64,000 bases of DNA from Phycisphaeraceae bacterium (lineage in GTDB: Bacteria > Planctomycetota > Phycisphaerae > Phycisphaerales > UBA1924): assembly GCA_020639235.1 (NCBI GenBank), contig JACKHC010000002.1, positions 186,001 to 250,000 on the forward strand, given 5' to 3'. Position 1 is the stretch's first letter. Every line of letters starts with the position of its first letter. Below, piece after piece: positions 43,347 to 51,656 of this stretch. The position numbers and the translations under genes were made by a program. The notes under the pieces were generated by a model. The model had not been told where the DNA came from. It saw only the letters and a list, made by a program, of their open reading frames with translations, and searched no databases.

Positions 43347-44734
43347 CCCAGCCCAGCGCGGCCGTGTCGCCCGCCACCATTGTGAGTCTCCTCCAGAACA
43401 TCGGCACACGCCGCGAGATCAACGAGTATCTCTCGATGTTCCGCGGCACCGAGCCCGGCCGGTTCGCCGTCATCAAGGTCGGGGGCGAGATCCTCCGTTC
43501 CGAGATGGACTCGCTCACGACATCCCTCTCCTTCCTGCGCAGCGTCGGACTCACCCCGATCGTCGTCCACGGCGCCGGCCCGCAACTCAGCGATGCGCTC
43601 CGCGCCAGAGGCGTCGAACCGACATTCATCGGCGGCGTCCGCGTCACATGCCCGGAAACCCTCGCCGCCGCCCGATCCGTCTTCCAGTCAGAATGCGCGC
43701 GCCTGTGCGCAGCGCTCGTCGCCAGCGGCGCACCCGCGCAACCCGTCGTCTCGGGCATCTTCGAGGCCGACCGCGCCTCCGACAACCGCCTCGGATTGGT
43801 CGGCGAGGTCACCGGCGTCGACCTGACCCTCATCCGATCGGCGATCTATTCGGGGCAGATCCCCGTCGTCTCGTCGCTCGCGCACACCGTTTCCGGCCAG
43901 ACGCTCAATGTCAACGCCGACTCGGCGACGCGCGAACTCGCCATCGCGCTGCAACCCCGCAAGGTGATCTTCCTGACGCCGACCGGCGGCCTGCTCAACG
44001 CCGACGGCGCTGTCATCCCGGCGATCAACCTCGCCGAAGACATGGACCGCCTGCTCGGCGAGCCGTGGATCCACGGCGGCATGGCGCTGAAACTCCGCGA
44101 GATCCAGCGCATGCTCTCGCAACTGCCGCGAACAACCTCGGTCTCGATCACGAACTCCGATCACCTCGTGCGTGAACTCTTCACGCACAAGGGCCACGGC
44201 ACGCTCATCCAGATGGGCATGTCCATCCGGTCATTCGCCGGCTTCCATGGGACCGATGTGACGCGCCTCGGCGGGCTGCTCGAGTCGTCCTTCGGCCGAA
44301 CACTCCTGGCCGGGTACTTCGACCGAAACGATGTCACGAGGGTCTACGCCGCCGAGGACTACTCCGCCGCGGCGATCGTCACCACCGGCGCGTGCGCGCC
44401 CTACCTCGATAAGTTCGCCGTCACGCCGCAGGCGCAGGGCGCCGGCGTGGGCTCGTCGCTGTGGTCACGCCTCGTTGCCGACCATCCGTCCCTGATCTGG
44501 CGCTCGCGCGCCGAGAACCCCATCAACCCGTGGTACTTCGAGCGCGCCACCGGCACGATGCGCACCGGAAAGTGGGTCGTGTTCTGGCGCGGCGTCCACG
44601 ATGCTCGGGCGATCGAACTGGGCGTCAAGGAAACACTGGCCCGCGCCGAGTCGTTCGCGCCCAAGGCGCCCGCCGCGGGCGTCGTCGAGTCCAAGTCATC
44701 GCAGGAGGGCGTCGGCCATGTCGCCGCAAACTGA
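43343..44734 (+). CDS. argB-argA fusion: Bifunctional N-acetylglutamate kinase/synthase
   Basis: 463-aa fusion enzyme. The amino-acid-kinase domain is at about 30-290: FAVIKVGGEILRSEMDSL, TPIVVHGAGPQLSDALRARG, TLNVNADSATRELAIALQPR, KVIFLTPTGGLLN. A GNAT acetyltransferase domain is at about 300-440: DYSAAAIVTTGACAPYLDKF, AVTPQAQGAGVGSSLWSRLV (acetyl-CoA loop Q-G-x-G-x-G). Such vertebrate-like NAGS/K proteins are known from Xanthomonas and relatives and catalyse the first two steps of arginine synthesis. A strong AGGAGGT precedes the ATG, which overlaps the previous stop by 4 bp. Confidence 0.92.
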   Translation: MTQPSAAVSPATIVSLLQNIGTRREINEYLSMFRGTEPGRFAVIKVGGEILRSEMDSLTTSLSFLRSVGLTPIVVHGAGPQLSDALRARGVEPTFIGGVRVTCPETLAAARSVFQSECARLCAALVASGAPAQPVVSGIFEADRASDNRLGLVGEVTGVDLTLIRSAIYSGQIPVVSSLAHTVSGQTLNVNADSATRELAIALQPRKVIFLTPTGGLLNADGAVIPAINLAEDMDRLLGEPWIHGGMALKLREIQRMLSQLPRTTSVSITNSDHLVRELFTHKGHGTLIQMGMSIRSFAGFHGTDVTRLGGLLESSFGRTLLAGYFDRNDVTRVYAAEDYSAAAIVTTGACAPYLDKFAVTPQAQGAGVGSSLWSRLVADHPSLIWRSRAENPINPWYFERATGTMRTGKWVVFWRGVHDARAIELGVKETLARAESFAPKAPAAGVVESKSSQEGVGHVAAN

Positions 44735-45701
44735 ACGGGTATCAACATCCACCATCCGCGTCGGCATGCTCGGCGCACGCGGCTTCGTCGGGCGAGAGGT
44801 CATCGGGCTGCTCGCCTCGCACCCCTCCCTGCGCCTCGTCAGCGCGTGGTCCGATGCGCAGGCCGGGCAACGCGTCGCAGATCACGCGCCCGGCGCGCCG
44901 AGCGACCTGCGATTCTCGTCGGCCTCGGAGTCAGACCCCATCGAGTCCGGGCTCGATGTGCTCATCCTCGCACTCGCCAACGGCGAGGCCAGGAAAGCGA
45001 TGCAGCGCATCAACACCGCGGCATCACCCCCAGGCGTCATCGTCGACCTCAGCGCCGATCATCGATTCGACGACGACTGGGCGTACGGCCTGCCCGAGAC
45101 GAACCGCGCGCATCTGATCGACTCCAAGCGCATCTCGGTCCCCGGCTGCTACGCGACAGCGGTGCAACTGGCGCTCCACCCCGTCGCCGGCCAACTCGTC
45201 GGGGAGCCCAACTGCTTCGGCGTGTCGGGTTACTCCGGCGCCGGCTCGACGCCGAACGACCGCAACGACCCGAACCGGCTCGCCGAAAACGTCCTGCCCT
45301 ATTCCAGCATCGGCCACCTCCACGAGCGCGAGGTGAGCGAGCACCTCGGCCACGCGGTGCGCTTCGCCCCCTCGGTCGCGCCCTTCGCGCGCGGCATCGT
45401 GTGCACGGTGCTCTTCGAACTCGATCACGCGACCAGCGCCAAAGTGCTCACCCGCGCCTACGAACGCGCCTACGCCGACGAACCGCTCATCGATGTCGTG
45501 GGCGAGGCGATGCCGCTCGTGGGCGATGCACGAGGCACGCCAAAGGCGATCGTCGGCGGCATCCAGGTGGACCTGGCGCGCCCGAAGCGTGCGGCGGCCG
45601 TGTGCGTGCTCGACAACCTCCTCAAGGGCGCCGCCTCGCAGGCGATTCAATCACTCAATGTCGCAATGGGACTGCCAGAGACCGCGGGGCTCCTGCCATG
45701 A
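44718..45701 (+). CDS. argC: N-acetyl-gamma-glutamyl-phosphate reductase
   Basis: 327-aa dehydrogenase reducing acetylglutamyl phosphate to the semialdehyde with NADPH. RVGMLGARGFVGREVIGLLA is the Rossmann motif, ISVPGCYATAVQLALHPV holds the catalytic cysteine and CFGVSGYSGAGSTPNDRND the following conserved loop. It starts 17 bp inside the fusion gene. It is clearly different from the second ArgC-like gene at 52731, which belongs to the LysW pathway. Confidence 0.94.
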   Translation: MSPQTERVSTSTIRVGMLGARGFVGREVIGLLASHPSLRLVSAWSDAQAGQRVADHAPGAPSDLRFSSASESDPIESGLDVLILALANGEARKAMQRINTAASPPGVIVDLSADHRFDDDWAYGLPETNRAHLIDSKRISVPGCYATAVQLALHPVAGQLVGEPNCFGVSGYSGAGSTPNDRNDPNRLAENVLPYSSIGHLHEREVSEHLGHAVRFAPSVAPFARGIVCTVLFELDHATSAKVLTRAYERAYADEPLIDVVGEAMPLVGDARGTPKAIVGGIQVDLARPKRAAAVCVLDNLLKGAASQAIQSLNVAMGLPETAGLLP

Positions 45702-46999
45702 CCCGGCCGCTCTGGGCGACCACCGAAACCGGCCATCCGTCGGCCGCGATGCGGTTCATGGTCGGCGATGATCTCGCGCTCGACCGCGTGCTCCTGCCAT
45801 TCGACATCGAAGCGAGCATCGCGCATGTCCGCGGTCTCGCAACGATCAGCGCGCTCAACCGCCACGACGCGGACGCACTCTGCGCAGCGCTCGAGCAGCT
45901 GAAGTCGGAGTCCGAGTCCGGCGACTTCACAGTGGATGATCGCTTTGAGGACGGGCACAGCGCGATCGAGTGGTGGCTCACCGAGCGATTGGGCGACCTC
46001 GGCAAGCGTGTCCATCTCGGGCGCAGCCGCAACGATCAATCCCTCGTCGCGATCCGGCTCTTCATGCGCGACGGCCTCCACCGCGCCAGATCACTGACCC
46101 TCGACGCCGCATCCGCGGCGCTCGATGTCGCGCAGCAGCACGAGCATGTCCCCATGCCGGGGTACACGCACCTCCAGCGCGCCGTGCCCTCAAGCGTCGG
46201 ACTGTGGATGGCCTCCTTCGCCGAGTCGTTCCTCGACGACGCCGAGTTGATCGAGGCGACGCTCGCATGGATCGACCGGTGCCCGCTAGGGACCGCCGCC
46301 GGCTACGGCGTCAACCTGCCCCTCGCCCGCGAGTCCGTTGCGGCCGAACTCGGCTTCTCGCGCCTGCAACTCAATCCGATGAGCGCGCAAGCGAGCCGCG
46401 GCAAGCACGAGGTCCAGGCCATCTCGGCGCTCTGGCAGGCCGCTCAGACCGTGCGACGCCTCGCGTGGGACCTCACACTCTTCGCGGCCGGCGAGTTCGG
46501 CTTCGTGTCGATCCCCGCCGAAATGAGCACCGGTTCATCGATCATGCCCGGCAAGCGAAACCCGGATCTGCCCGAACTGCTGCGGGCCCACGCCTCGGCA
46601 ATCTCTGGGGCTATGTTCGAGACCATGGAAGCGATCTCGCTCCCCAGCGGCTACCACCGCGACCTCCAGCGGACCAAGGGGCCGATCGTCCGCGCCATCG
46701 AAGCAACGAACACCGCCATGCAACTCCTGCCCGACCTCATCCGCGGCCTCCGCTTCAACGCCGATCGGATGCGCAGCGCCATCGACCGATCGATGCTCGC
46801 GACCGACATCGCCGTCCGATTGGCCGCCGATGGCCTGCCATTCCGCGACGCGTACCGCCAACTCGCAGAACGCGGCACCGAGGGACACGACGCTTCGCCC
46901 GAGTCGAGCATCGCCGACCGCGTCTCGCCCGGCGCGTGCGGCGATCTGAGATTGGAAACGCTTCGAAATCGTCTGGCCGATGCCATGTCCCGCGCGTAA
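45698..46999 (+). CDS. argH: Argininosuccinate lyase
   Basis: 433-aa lyase releasing arginine and fumarate. The superfamily signature GSSIMPGKRNPDLPELLRA is intact, with the catalytic serine. HLGRSRNDQSLVAIRLFMRD and MPGYTHLQRAVPSSVGLWMA are the other conserved substrate regions. The start overlaps the argC stop (ATGA). It is the last gene of the operon. No argD (acetylornithine aminotransferase) is found in the window, so that step must be encoded elsewhere. Confidence 0.94.
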   Translation: MTRPLWATTETGHPSAAMRFMVGDDLALDRVLLPFDIEASIAHVRGLATISALNRHDADALCAALEQLKSESESGDFTVDDRFEDGHSAIEWWLTERLGDLGKRVHLGRSRNDQSLVAIRLFMRDGLHRARSLTLDAASAALDVAQQHEHVPMPGYTHLQRAVPSSVGLWMASFAESFLDDAELIEATLAWIDRCPLGTAAGYGVNLPLARESVAAELGFSRLQLNPMSAQASRGKHEVQAISALWQAAQTVRRLAWDLTLFAAGEFGFVSIPAEMSTGSSIMPGKRNPDLPELLRAHASAISGAMFETMEAISLPSGYHRDLQRTKGPIVRAIEATNTAMQLLPDLIRGLRFNADRMRSAIDRSMLATDIAVRLAADGLPFRDAYRQLAERGTEGHDASPESSIADRVSPGACGDLRLETLRNRLADAMSRA

Positions 47000-47097
47000 G
47001 CGACACCGCTTCATGCACCGGTGCGCCGACTATTGAGCGCCGCCCGGTGTCCCGCACCATCCGCGCATCCCAACGCGTCGCCGCGCGCCCGAATCGC

Positions 47098-48315
47098 TCA
47101 CCGCGGCGCCGGCAGAAGCGGGAACCGCAGGATCACGTTCGAGTTAAGGGGCGGGTAATCAAGAAGAAGGCGCTTGGCGCGGAACTCCTCGGGCCGCCGC
47201 CCGAGGCGATCGGCCATCAACCCGGTGATCTCCGAGTATCTCGGCACAAGCGGCGTCGCCATCGCCGGCGGCGTGCCGGGCAGGTCAATGAGACGGAGCC
47301 GAATCGGCAGCGCGCTCTCGTCGTCGCGCTCGGGGGTCTTGACGCCAGACGCGACAATCCGCGAGAAGATCATCGCCTCCGGCTCCATCGCGTTCTCGAG
47401 ATCGCGATGCACGATCAGATCGAACAGCAGCACCTCGCTCGGTGTCGTGATCGATGCACCGACCTCGCCCGTGGAGTCCTCATCGTCCTTGTACCTGTTC
47501 GCCGCCGCCATCATCATCTCGCCGCGGATGCAATCGAACGCGCCCACATTGCCGATTCGTCCCGGCAGCAGATGGCAATCGAGCCCCTCCTCCGTCGTCA
47601 CCAGATCGATCTCGCGCTCATCGATCGAACTGAATGACGGCATGAGCGCCATCGGACTGTTGGGATCGCCCTCAAGCGGATGCCAGAGCGGCCGGGTGAT
47701 GGGCTGATCGCTCGTCGCCCACGATCGCACCTTGATGATCGGCCAGCGCACATTGTTGCGCAGCCGTCGGAAACCGGCGTACCCGGAGATCATCGCCAGA
47801 TCGAGCAGCGAAGAGTCCTCCGCGTTCGGCGCAATCGTCCACGCCATGACGCGCGCCTTCGCCTGCACACCGTAAAGACCCGAGTTCCCCCGATAGGCGA
47901 GCTTGCGGCTGAGTTCCAACCCGTCGCCCCCAGACCCGTTCGCCATGCCGTCGAGCACAAGGTCCAGAGTGGTCCGGTCCCCGACGTGCACCTCGACAAT
48001 CTCATCGAACGCGCGCGAGGCGGCGCGAACCCGCTTCACGGCCTCCGCGCTCGCGCCGTCGTCGCTCGTCGCCTTGAGCATCTTCTCAAGCGCCTGCGTG
48101 CCGGGCACATGGGGCACCGCCGCGATCGAGTCGGGCGCCTGAAGCAGCCGCGAAATGTTCCACGTCAGGGTCTTATTCAGGTGGTACCGGCGGGCCACGT
48201 CCTGCGGCACCGAGGGATCGACGCCGATCGAGTCGAACAGGGCCACCAACGCGGCCCGGAGACTCCCGACCGCGTCCTGGCACGCCGCCTCAAATGAATG
48301 CGTCTTTGATCCCAA
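47098..48315 (-). CDS. Unknown 405-aa protein with HTH-like N-terminus
   Basis: No family is recognised. Residues 35-70 (PQDVARRYHLNKTLTWNISR, LLQAPDS) look like a helix-turn-helix. The middle has a basic segment (YAGFRRLRNNVRWPIIKVRS) and a long mixed alpha/beta region. EREIDLVTTEEGLDCHLLPG and PSEVLLFDLIVHRDL are well-formed strands. There is no signal peptide or TM helix, so it should be cytoplasmic. It lies on the opposite strand to the operons around it, next to a perfect palindrome at 48392. A transcription factor with a ligand domain is one possibility. Confidence 0.6.
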   Translation of the reverse strand: MGSKTHSFEAACQDAVGSLRAALVALFDSIGVDPSVPQDVARRYHLNKTLTWNISRLLQAPDSIAAVPHVPGTQALEKMLKATSDDGASAEAVKRVRAASRAFDEIVEVHVGDRTTLDLVLDGMANGSGGDGLELSRKLAYRGNSGLYGVQAKARVMAWTIAPNAEDSSLLDLAMISGYAGFRRLRNNVRWPIIKVRSWATSDQPITRPLWHPLEGDPNSPMALMPSFSSIDEREIDLVTTEEGLDCHLLPGRIGNVGAFDCIRGEMMMAAANRYKDDEDSTGEVGASITTPSEVLLFDLIVHRDLENAMEPEAMIFSRIVASGVKTPERDDESALPIRLRLIDLPGTPPAMATPLVPRYSEITGLMADRLGRRPEEFRAKRLLLDYPPLNSNVILRFPLLPAPR

Positions 48316-48391
48316 GTCGAGTCCTTCCGTACCGGAATGGGCAGGTTTATACCCCTTCCCCGCCTCGTTCCGCCACTACAATATTCCACAA

Positions 48392-48411
48392 AACTTTCCA
48401 AATGGAAAGTT
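48392..48411. promoter_or_regulatory. Perfect 20-bp palindromic site between divergent genes
   Basis: AACTTTCC, then AAAT, then GGAAAGTT: 8-bp perfect arms in an AT-rich patch. It lies 77 bp before the unknown gene on the minus strand and 111 bp before the secreted-protein gene on the plus strand. There is no T-run on either side, so an operator is more likely than a terminator. Confidence 0.5.
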
Positions 48412-48522
48412 GCCCGAACGAAAAATGCGATTATTCTCACTCCTGTCGGGTCAGACGGGGCTTCCTTCCGTCGGGCCCCATGGCACGCTTCAAAACGGAT
48501 GGAAGAAATGAGGAGACACACA

Positions 48523-49155
48523 ATGAATGCTCGGACACTGATCGGATTGGCCACCGCCGCCACCATCGCCCCCACCGCCATGGCGTCGTACAACACCGCG
48601 CTCACAGCAGCCGCAGCGCCCACCTACTCGACCACCCTGAACTTCGATGAAGTCGGAGGCCCCACAGGGGTCGTCGCGCCGAACTCCTGGGCTGGCATCG
48701 GCCTCGCAGACATGCAGGCCGGCGACAGCACTCCATTCGTCGGCGACAACGACACGCCCAACGGCGGCTGGGGCCTCGGCACCGGCAACTCCTTCTACGG
48801 CGCCTTCGGCGTCTTCATGACCTTCAGCACCGACCTCGATGCGCTCTCGCTGCAGGTTTGGGATCCGTCGGGCGCACCCAGCCCCATCGGCGGCGGCGCG
48901 GTGGCCTTCACCTACAATGACGGCGTCGAGGTCTCGAACTTCGCATTCGAGCCCGCGTGGGGCGGCCTCGGCGACACCTGGCTCAACATCACAGCCGACG
49001 GCGGCATGGTGTTCGATGAAGTCCGCATCCTCGGGTTCGGCTTCTTCCCGACAACCGTCGTGGACAACCTGTCGTGGAACGCGGTCCCGACCCCCGCGAG
49101 CGCCGCGCTCATGGGTGTGGCGGGTCTTGCCTCGGCCCGTCGCCGGCGTCGCTGA
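48523..49155 (+). CDS. Secreted PEP-CTERM-like protein
   Basis: 210-aa exported protein. The signal peptide is MNARTLIGLATAATIAPTAM, then ASY. The sorting tail is VPTPASAALMGVAGLASARR plus RRR. The core looks like a lectin- or anchor-type beta-sandwich (TTLNFDEVGGPTGVVAPNSW, DALSLQVWDPSGAPSPIGG, VSNFAFEPAWGGLGDTWLNI), similar in style to exported domains that bind sugars. The ATG at 48523 has AGGAG upstream. Confidence 0.85.
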   Translation: MNARTLIGLATAATIAPTAMASYNTALTAAAAPTYSTTLNFDEVGGPTGVVAPNSWAGIGLADMQAGDSTPFVGDNDTPNGGWGLGTGNSFYGAFGVFMTFSTDLDALSLQVWDPSGAPSPIGGGAVAFTYNDGVEVSNFAFEPAWGGLGDTWLNITADGGMVFDEVRILGFGFFPTTVVDNLSWNAVPTPASAALMGVAGLASARRRRR

Positions 49156-49295
49156 ACGCGCTGCAATCACGAACACGGTGGGAGTCGCGGAAACGCGAGT
49201 CCCCCCATTCATTTCCCCGGTGTTGTCGGCGCGACGGAGTTTCGCGCGGCGTCTGTGCCCCGGACATCTGAATCAGAAATCGAAGGACCGACCAA

Positions 49296-50558
49296 ATGAC
49301 CACTCGTATCTCTGGCTCGCTCGGTGCCGCGCTGTTGATCTCCCTCGCGGCGGGCGCACCCGCTGCCGTGACCGTCACCATGCAACTGATCCCCGATGCG
49401 CTCAGCGCCGACGATCTCTCGCCCGACGGGCAATGGGTCGTCGGGAGCTCCGGCGCCGGCGGCTTCTTCCCGGGCCCACCCTACCGATGGAATACCGTGA
49501 CGGGTCAGTACACGCTCCTGGCGGCGCCGGGCATCGACGCCGTCGGCGTCTCCGATAGCGGCACCGTGGTTGTTGGCGACATCCCGAACCCCGAGGGCGA
49601 CGGAGCCGAAGTCGCCGGGCGGTGGCGCGCCACAACACTCAACTGGCAAGGGCTGGGGTATCTCCCCAACGCGTTGATGTGCCCGAGCCGCAGCAACTCG
49701 TACGAAGTCTCGGCGGACGGTTCCGTCGTCGTCGGGCTCTCATGGGACGGGTGCTCGGGCCGCGCCATGCGTTGGACATCCGCGACAGGGATGCAGGAAC
49801 TCGAGAGTCTGGCCAACGGCAACAACCGCGCTTCGGTTGTCTCGTCGGACGGAACAGTGGTCGCGGGATTCGCGCAGGGATCATTCAGCCGCACGCCCGC
49901 GATGTGGGACGGCCCGACCGGCGTCGGCATGCTCCTCGATCCGCCCAATGGCGATGTCATCGGTGAAGTCCACGGTATGAGCGATGACGGCACGATCCTG
50001 CTCTGCGAATGGGGCGCAGACGACGGCTCGAACGATGTCAACGCCGTCAAGTGGACCGCCCTGGGCGGACCGGAGGTCATCGGCGCCGGGCAGCTGATTC
50101 CGGGCTGGTCCGGGATCCCCGAAGACATCGCCGACAACGGGACGATCGTCGGTTTCGATTTCCTCCTCGGAAACCGGCGCGCCTGGATTCAGCCCGGCGG
50201 CACGGGCCCGCTCGTTCTGATGCGCGACTTCGTGCTCGGTAACGGCGGGACCATCCCGCCGGAGCTCGCCAGCGGCCAGATCTGGGTCGCCCAGGCAATC
50301 TCCGCCGACGGCACGAAGATCATCGGACACGGCGGCGGGTCATACGCGTGGCTCATCACCATCACGGGCGTGCCCAGCGCGTGCGCGGGTGATGCCAATG
50401 AAACGAACTTCGTCGATGTCGATGACCTCAACATCGTCCTGTCGAACTGGAACAAGTCCGTGTACTTCGGCACCAACGGCGATGTCGACGGCTCGGGATT
50501 CGTCGATGTCGACGACCTCAACGAGGTCCTGTCGAACTGGAACCAGGGTTGCCCGTAA
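49296..50558 (+). CDS. Secreted HAF-repeat protein with dockerin-like C-terminus
   Basis: 420-aa exported protein. The signal peptide is MTTRISGSLGAALLISLAAG, then APA. The body consists of repeated blades with a D-G-x-V-V-V-G core (SPDGQWVVGSS, SADGSVVVGLS, SSDGTVVAGFA), as in HAF-repeat propellers. The C-terminus has two calcium-binding-like repeats (GDANETNFVDVDDLNIVLSN and GDVDGSGFVDVDDLNEVLSN) ending N-Q-G-C-P, a GC-type dockerin-like domain. It thus uses a different anchoring device from its two neighbours. Confidence 0.85.
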   Translation: MTTRISGSLGAALLISLAAGAPAAVTVTMQLIPDALSADDLSPDGQWVVGSSGAGGFFPGPPYRWNTVTGQYTLLAAPGIDAVGVSDSGTVVVGDIPNPEGDGAEVAGRWRATTLNWQGLGYLPNALMCPSRSNSYEVSADGSVVVGLSWDGCSGRAMRWTSATGMQELESLANGNNRASVVSSDGTVVAGFAQGSFSRTPAMWDGPTGVGMLLDPPNGDVIGEVHGMSDDGTILLCEWGADDGSNDVNAVKWTALGGPEVIGAGQLIPGWSGIPEDIADNGTIVGFDFLLGNRRAWIQPGGTGPLVLMRDFVLGNGGTIPPELASGQIWVAQAISADGTKIIGHGGGSYAWLITITGVPSACAGDANETNFVDVDDLNIVLSNWNKSVYFGTNGDVDGSGFVDVDDLNEVLSNWNQGCP

Positions 50559-50678
50559 CGCGAATTTGAGTAACCGGTGACTCACGCACCATGGCCGTGC
50601 GCGGCCCGGTTCCGGCATCGGGGGATGCATCGAGTGTTGCTGAAGGTTCAAGAATCAGGAAGAGAGAGGGAGCAAGTC

Positions 50679-51344
50679 ATGAACGCGATGACATTCGCCG
50701 CGATGGGCGGCACACTGCTGATCGGGGCCTCTGCGCACGGCGCGATTCTCCAGGTTCAGATGACCGGGGCCGTGGAGTTCAACCTCGCCAACTCCGGTCC
50801 GGTCTCGACGATCGGGGTCGGCGAGACGCTGACCTACTCCTTCGAGGTCGACTCCGATGTGTTCACGAACAGCGGCAGCTTCCCCGTCAGGGGATACGAG
50901 ATCATCCCCGGATCATTCATGGTCACGACTTCGGGGGGATTCTCCACAGGGCTCTCGCCCTCCCTGCCGGCGACGCCCTACTTCGTGCTGCGCAACAACG
51001 ACCCCGCCGTTGACGGCTTCTACCTGACATTCGGCGGCGTGGATTTCCCGGGCGGCCTGTGGACGCAGGAGCCCGGCCTCTTCGGCGATCCGTTCGAAGC
51101 GCACTTCTCGGTCGGGTACACCGGCGACACGCTCAACTCACTGGACATCCTCGACGCGACCGGCACCTACGCGTACGGGAGCGGCGGCCCGGGCACGCTG
51201 ACCAACTTCTACTTCAACCTCGTCGACCTTGGCTTCGAGGTTGTCGGAGTCGACTTCCAGCAGATGTCGATCGTCCCCGCCCCCGCCACCATGTGCCTGC
51301 TCGTCCCGATGGCGGCGCGCCGACGCAGGCGTGCAGCGTCCTGA
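50679..51344 (+). CDS. Secreted protein with degenerate sorting tail
   Basis: 221-aa exported protein. The signal peptide is MNAMTFAAMGGTLLIGASAH, then GA. The body is beta-rich (ETLTYSFEVDSDVFTNSGSF, YYLTFGGVD-like segments). The C-terminus VPAPATMCLLVPMAARRRRR then AAS keeps the hydrophobic and basic parts of a PEP-CTERM-like signal but lacks the glycine of the usual P-x-P-G. AGAGAGGGAG precedes the ATG. The next gene unit (lysW) has its own promoter downstream. Confidence 0.78.
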   Translation: MNAMTFAAMGGTLLIGASAHGAILQVQMTGAVEFNLANSGPVSTIGVGETLTYSFEVDSDVFTNSGSFPVRGYEIIPGSFMVTTSGGFSTGLSPSLPATPYFVLRNNDPAVDGFYLTFGGVDFPGGLWTQEPGLFGDPFEAHFSVGYTGDTLNSLDILDATGTYAYGSGGPGTLTNFYFNLVDLGFEVVGVDFQQMSIVPAPATMCLLVPMAARRRRRAAS

Positions 51345-51363
51345 AAGTTCCGCACGCAATCAC

Positions 51364-51391
51364 TTGACACCGCTCAAGCGGACGATATCTT
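51364..51391 (+). promoter_or_regulatory. Sigma-70-like promoter of the LysW operon leader
   Basis: TTGACA at 51364-51369, a 16-bp spacer, then TATCTT at 51386-51391. The -35 is perfect. A transcript from here would start near 51398 and run through a small peptide reading frame and a terminator before lysW at 51657. Confidence 0.65.
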
Positions 51392-51425
51392 TCCGCCGAT
51401 CTACGAGGCACGGAGTTTGTTTCCA

Positions 51426-51524
51426 ATGTTGTTCGAGTTGACCAGCAAAGCCATGAAGAAAGCGAAAGCCACCGGGCATGCCCGGCGGACCTTTGTGGCC
51501 ACGCTCGCCCTCGGACGGAGATAA
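51426..51524 (+). CDS. Putative Lys/Arg-rich leader peptide
   Basis: A 32-codon frame, ATG to TAA, inside the LysW-operon leader. It reads MLFELTSKAMKKAKATGHAR, then R-T-F-V-A-T-L-A-L-G-R-R. Four of 32 codons are lysine (three within residues 11-14) and four are arginine (two R-R pairs). GGAG lies 10 nt before the ATG. Clusters of codons for the pathway end product just ahead of a terminator are the hallmark of ribosome-mediated attenuation. It could instead be a chance frame in a small RNA. Confidence 0.5.
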   Translation: MLFELTSKAMKKAKATGHARRTFVATLALGRR

Positions 51525-51543
51525 CCCGCTCCACGACACGAGC

Positions 51544-51596
51544 CGAAAAGCACCACAAACGCCCCCGAGCATGCCAGCCGGGGGTGCTTTCGTTTT
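51544..51596 (+). terminator. Intrinsic terminator/attenuator before lysW
   Basis: CCCCCG (51562-51567) pairs with CGGGGG (51579-51584). The lower stem CGAAA(A)GCA (51544-51552) pairs with TGCTTTCG (51585-51592), leaving a 9-nt bulge; TTTT follows. The bulge CCACAAA (51553-51559) is complementary to TTTGTGG at 51492-51498 in the leader peptide frame, which offers a possible competing fold. It ends 60 bp before lysW. Confidence 0.75.
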
Positions 51597-51656
51597 GTCA
51601 CCAGATGTTCGTCAACCCCGACCGCGCCACCCGGCGCCACCAATGAAAGGATCTGA

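Noticed and set aside
50408..50530. Two similar 20-30 bp blocks resembling a DNA repeat.
   Set aside because: They encode the two halves of the dockerin-like domain; the same happens at 59460-59600.
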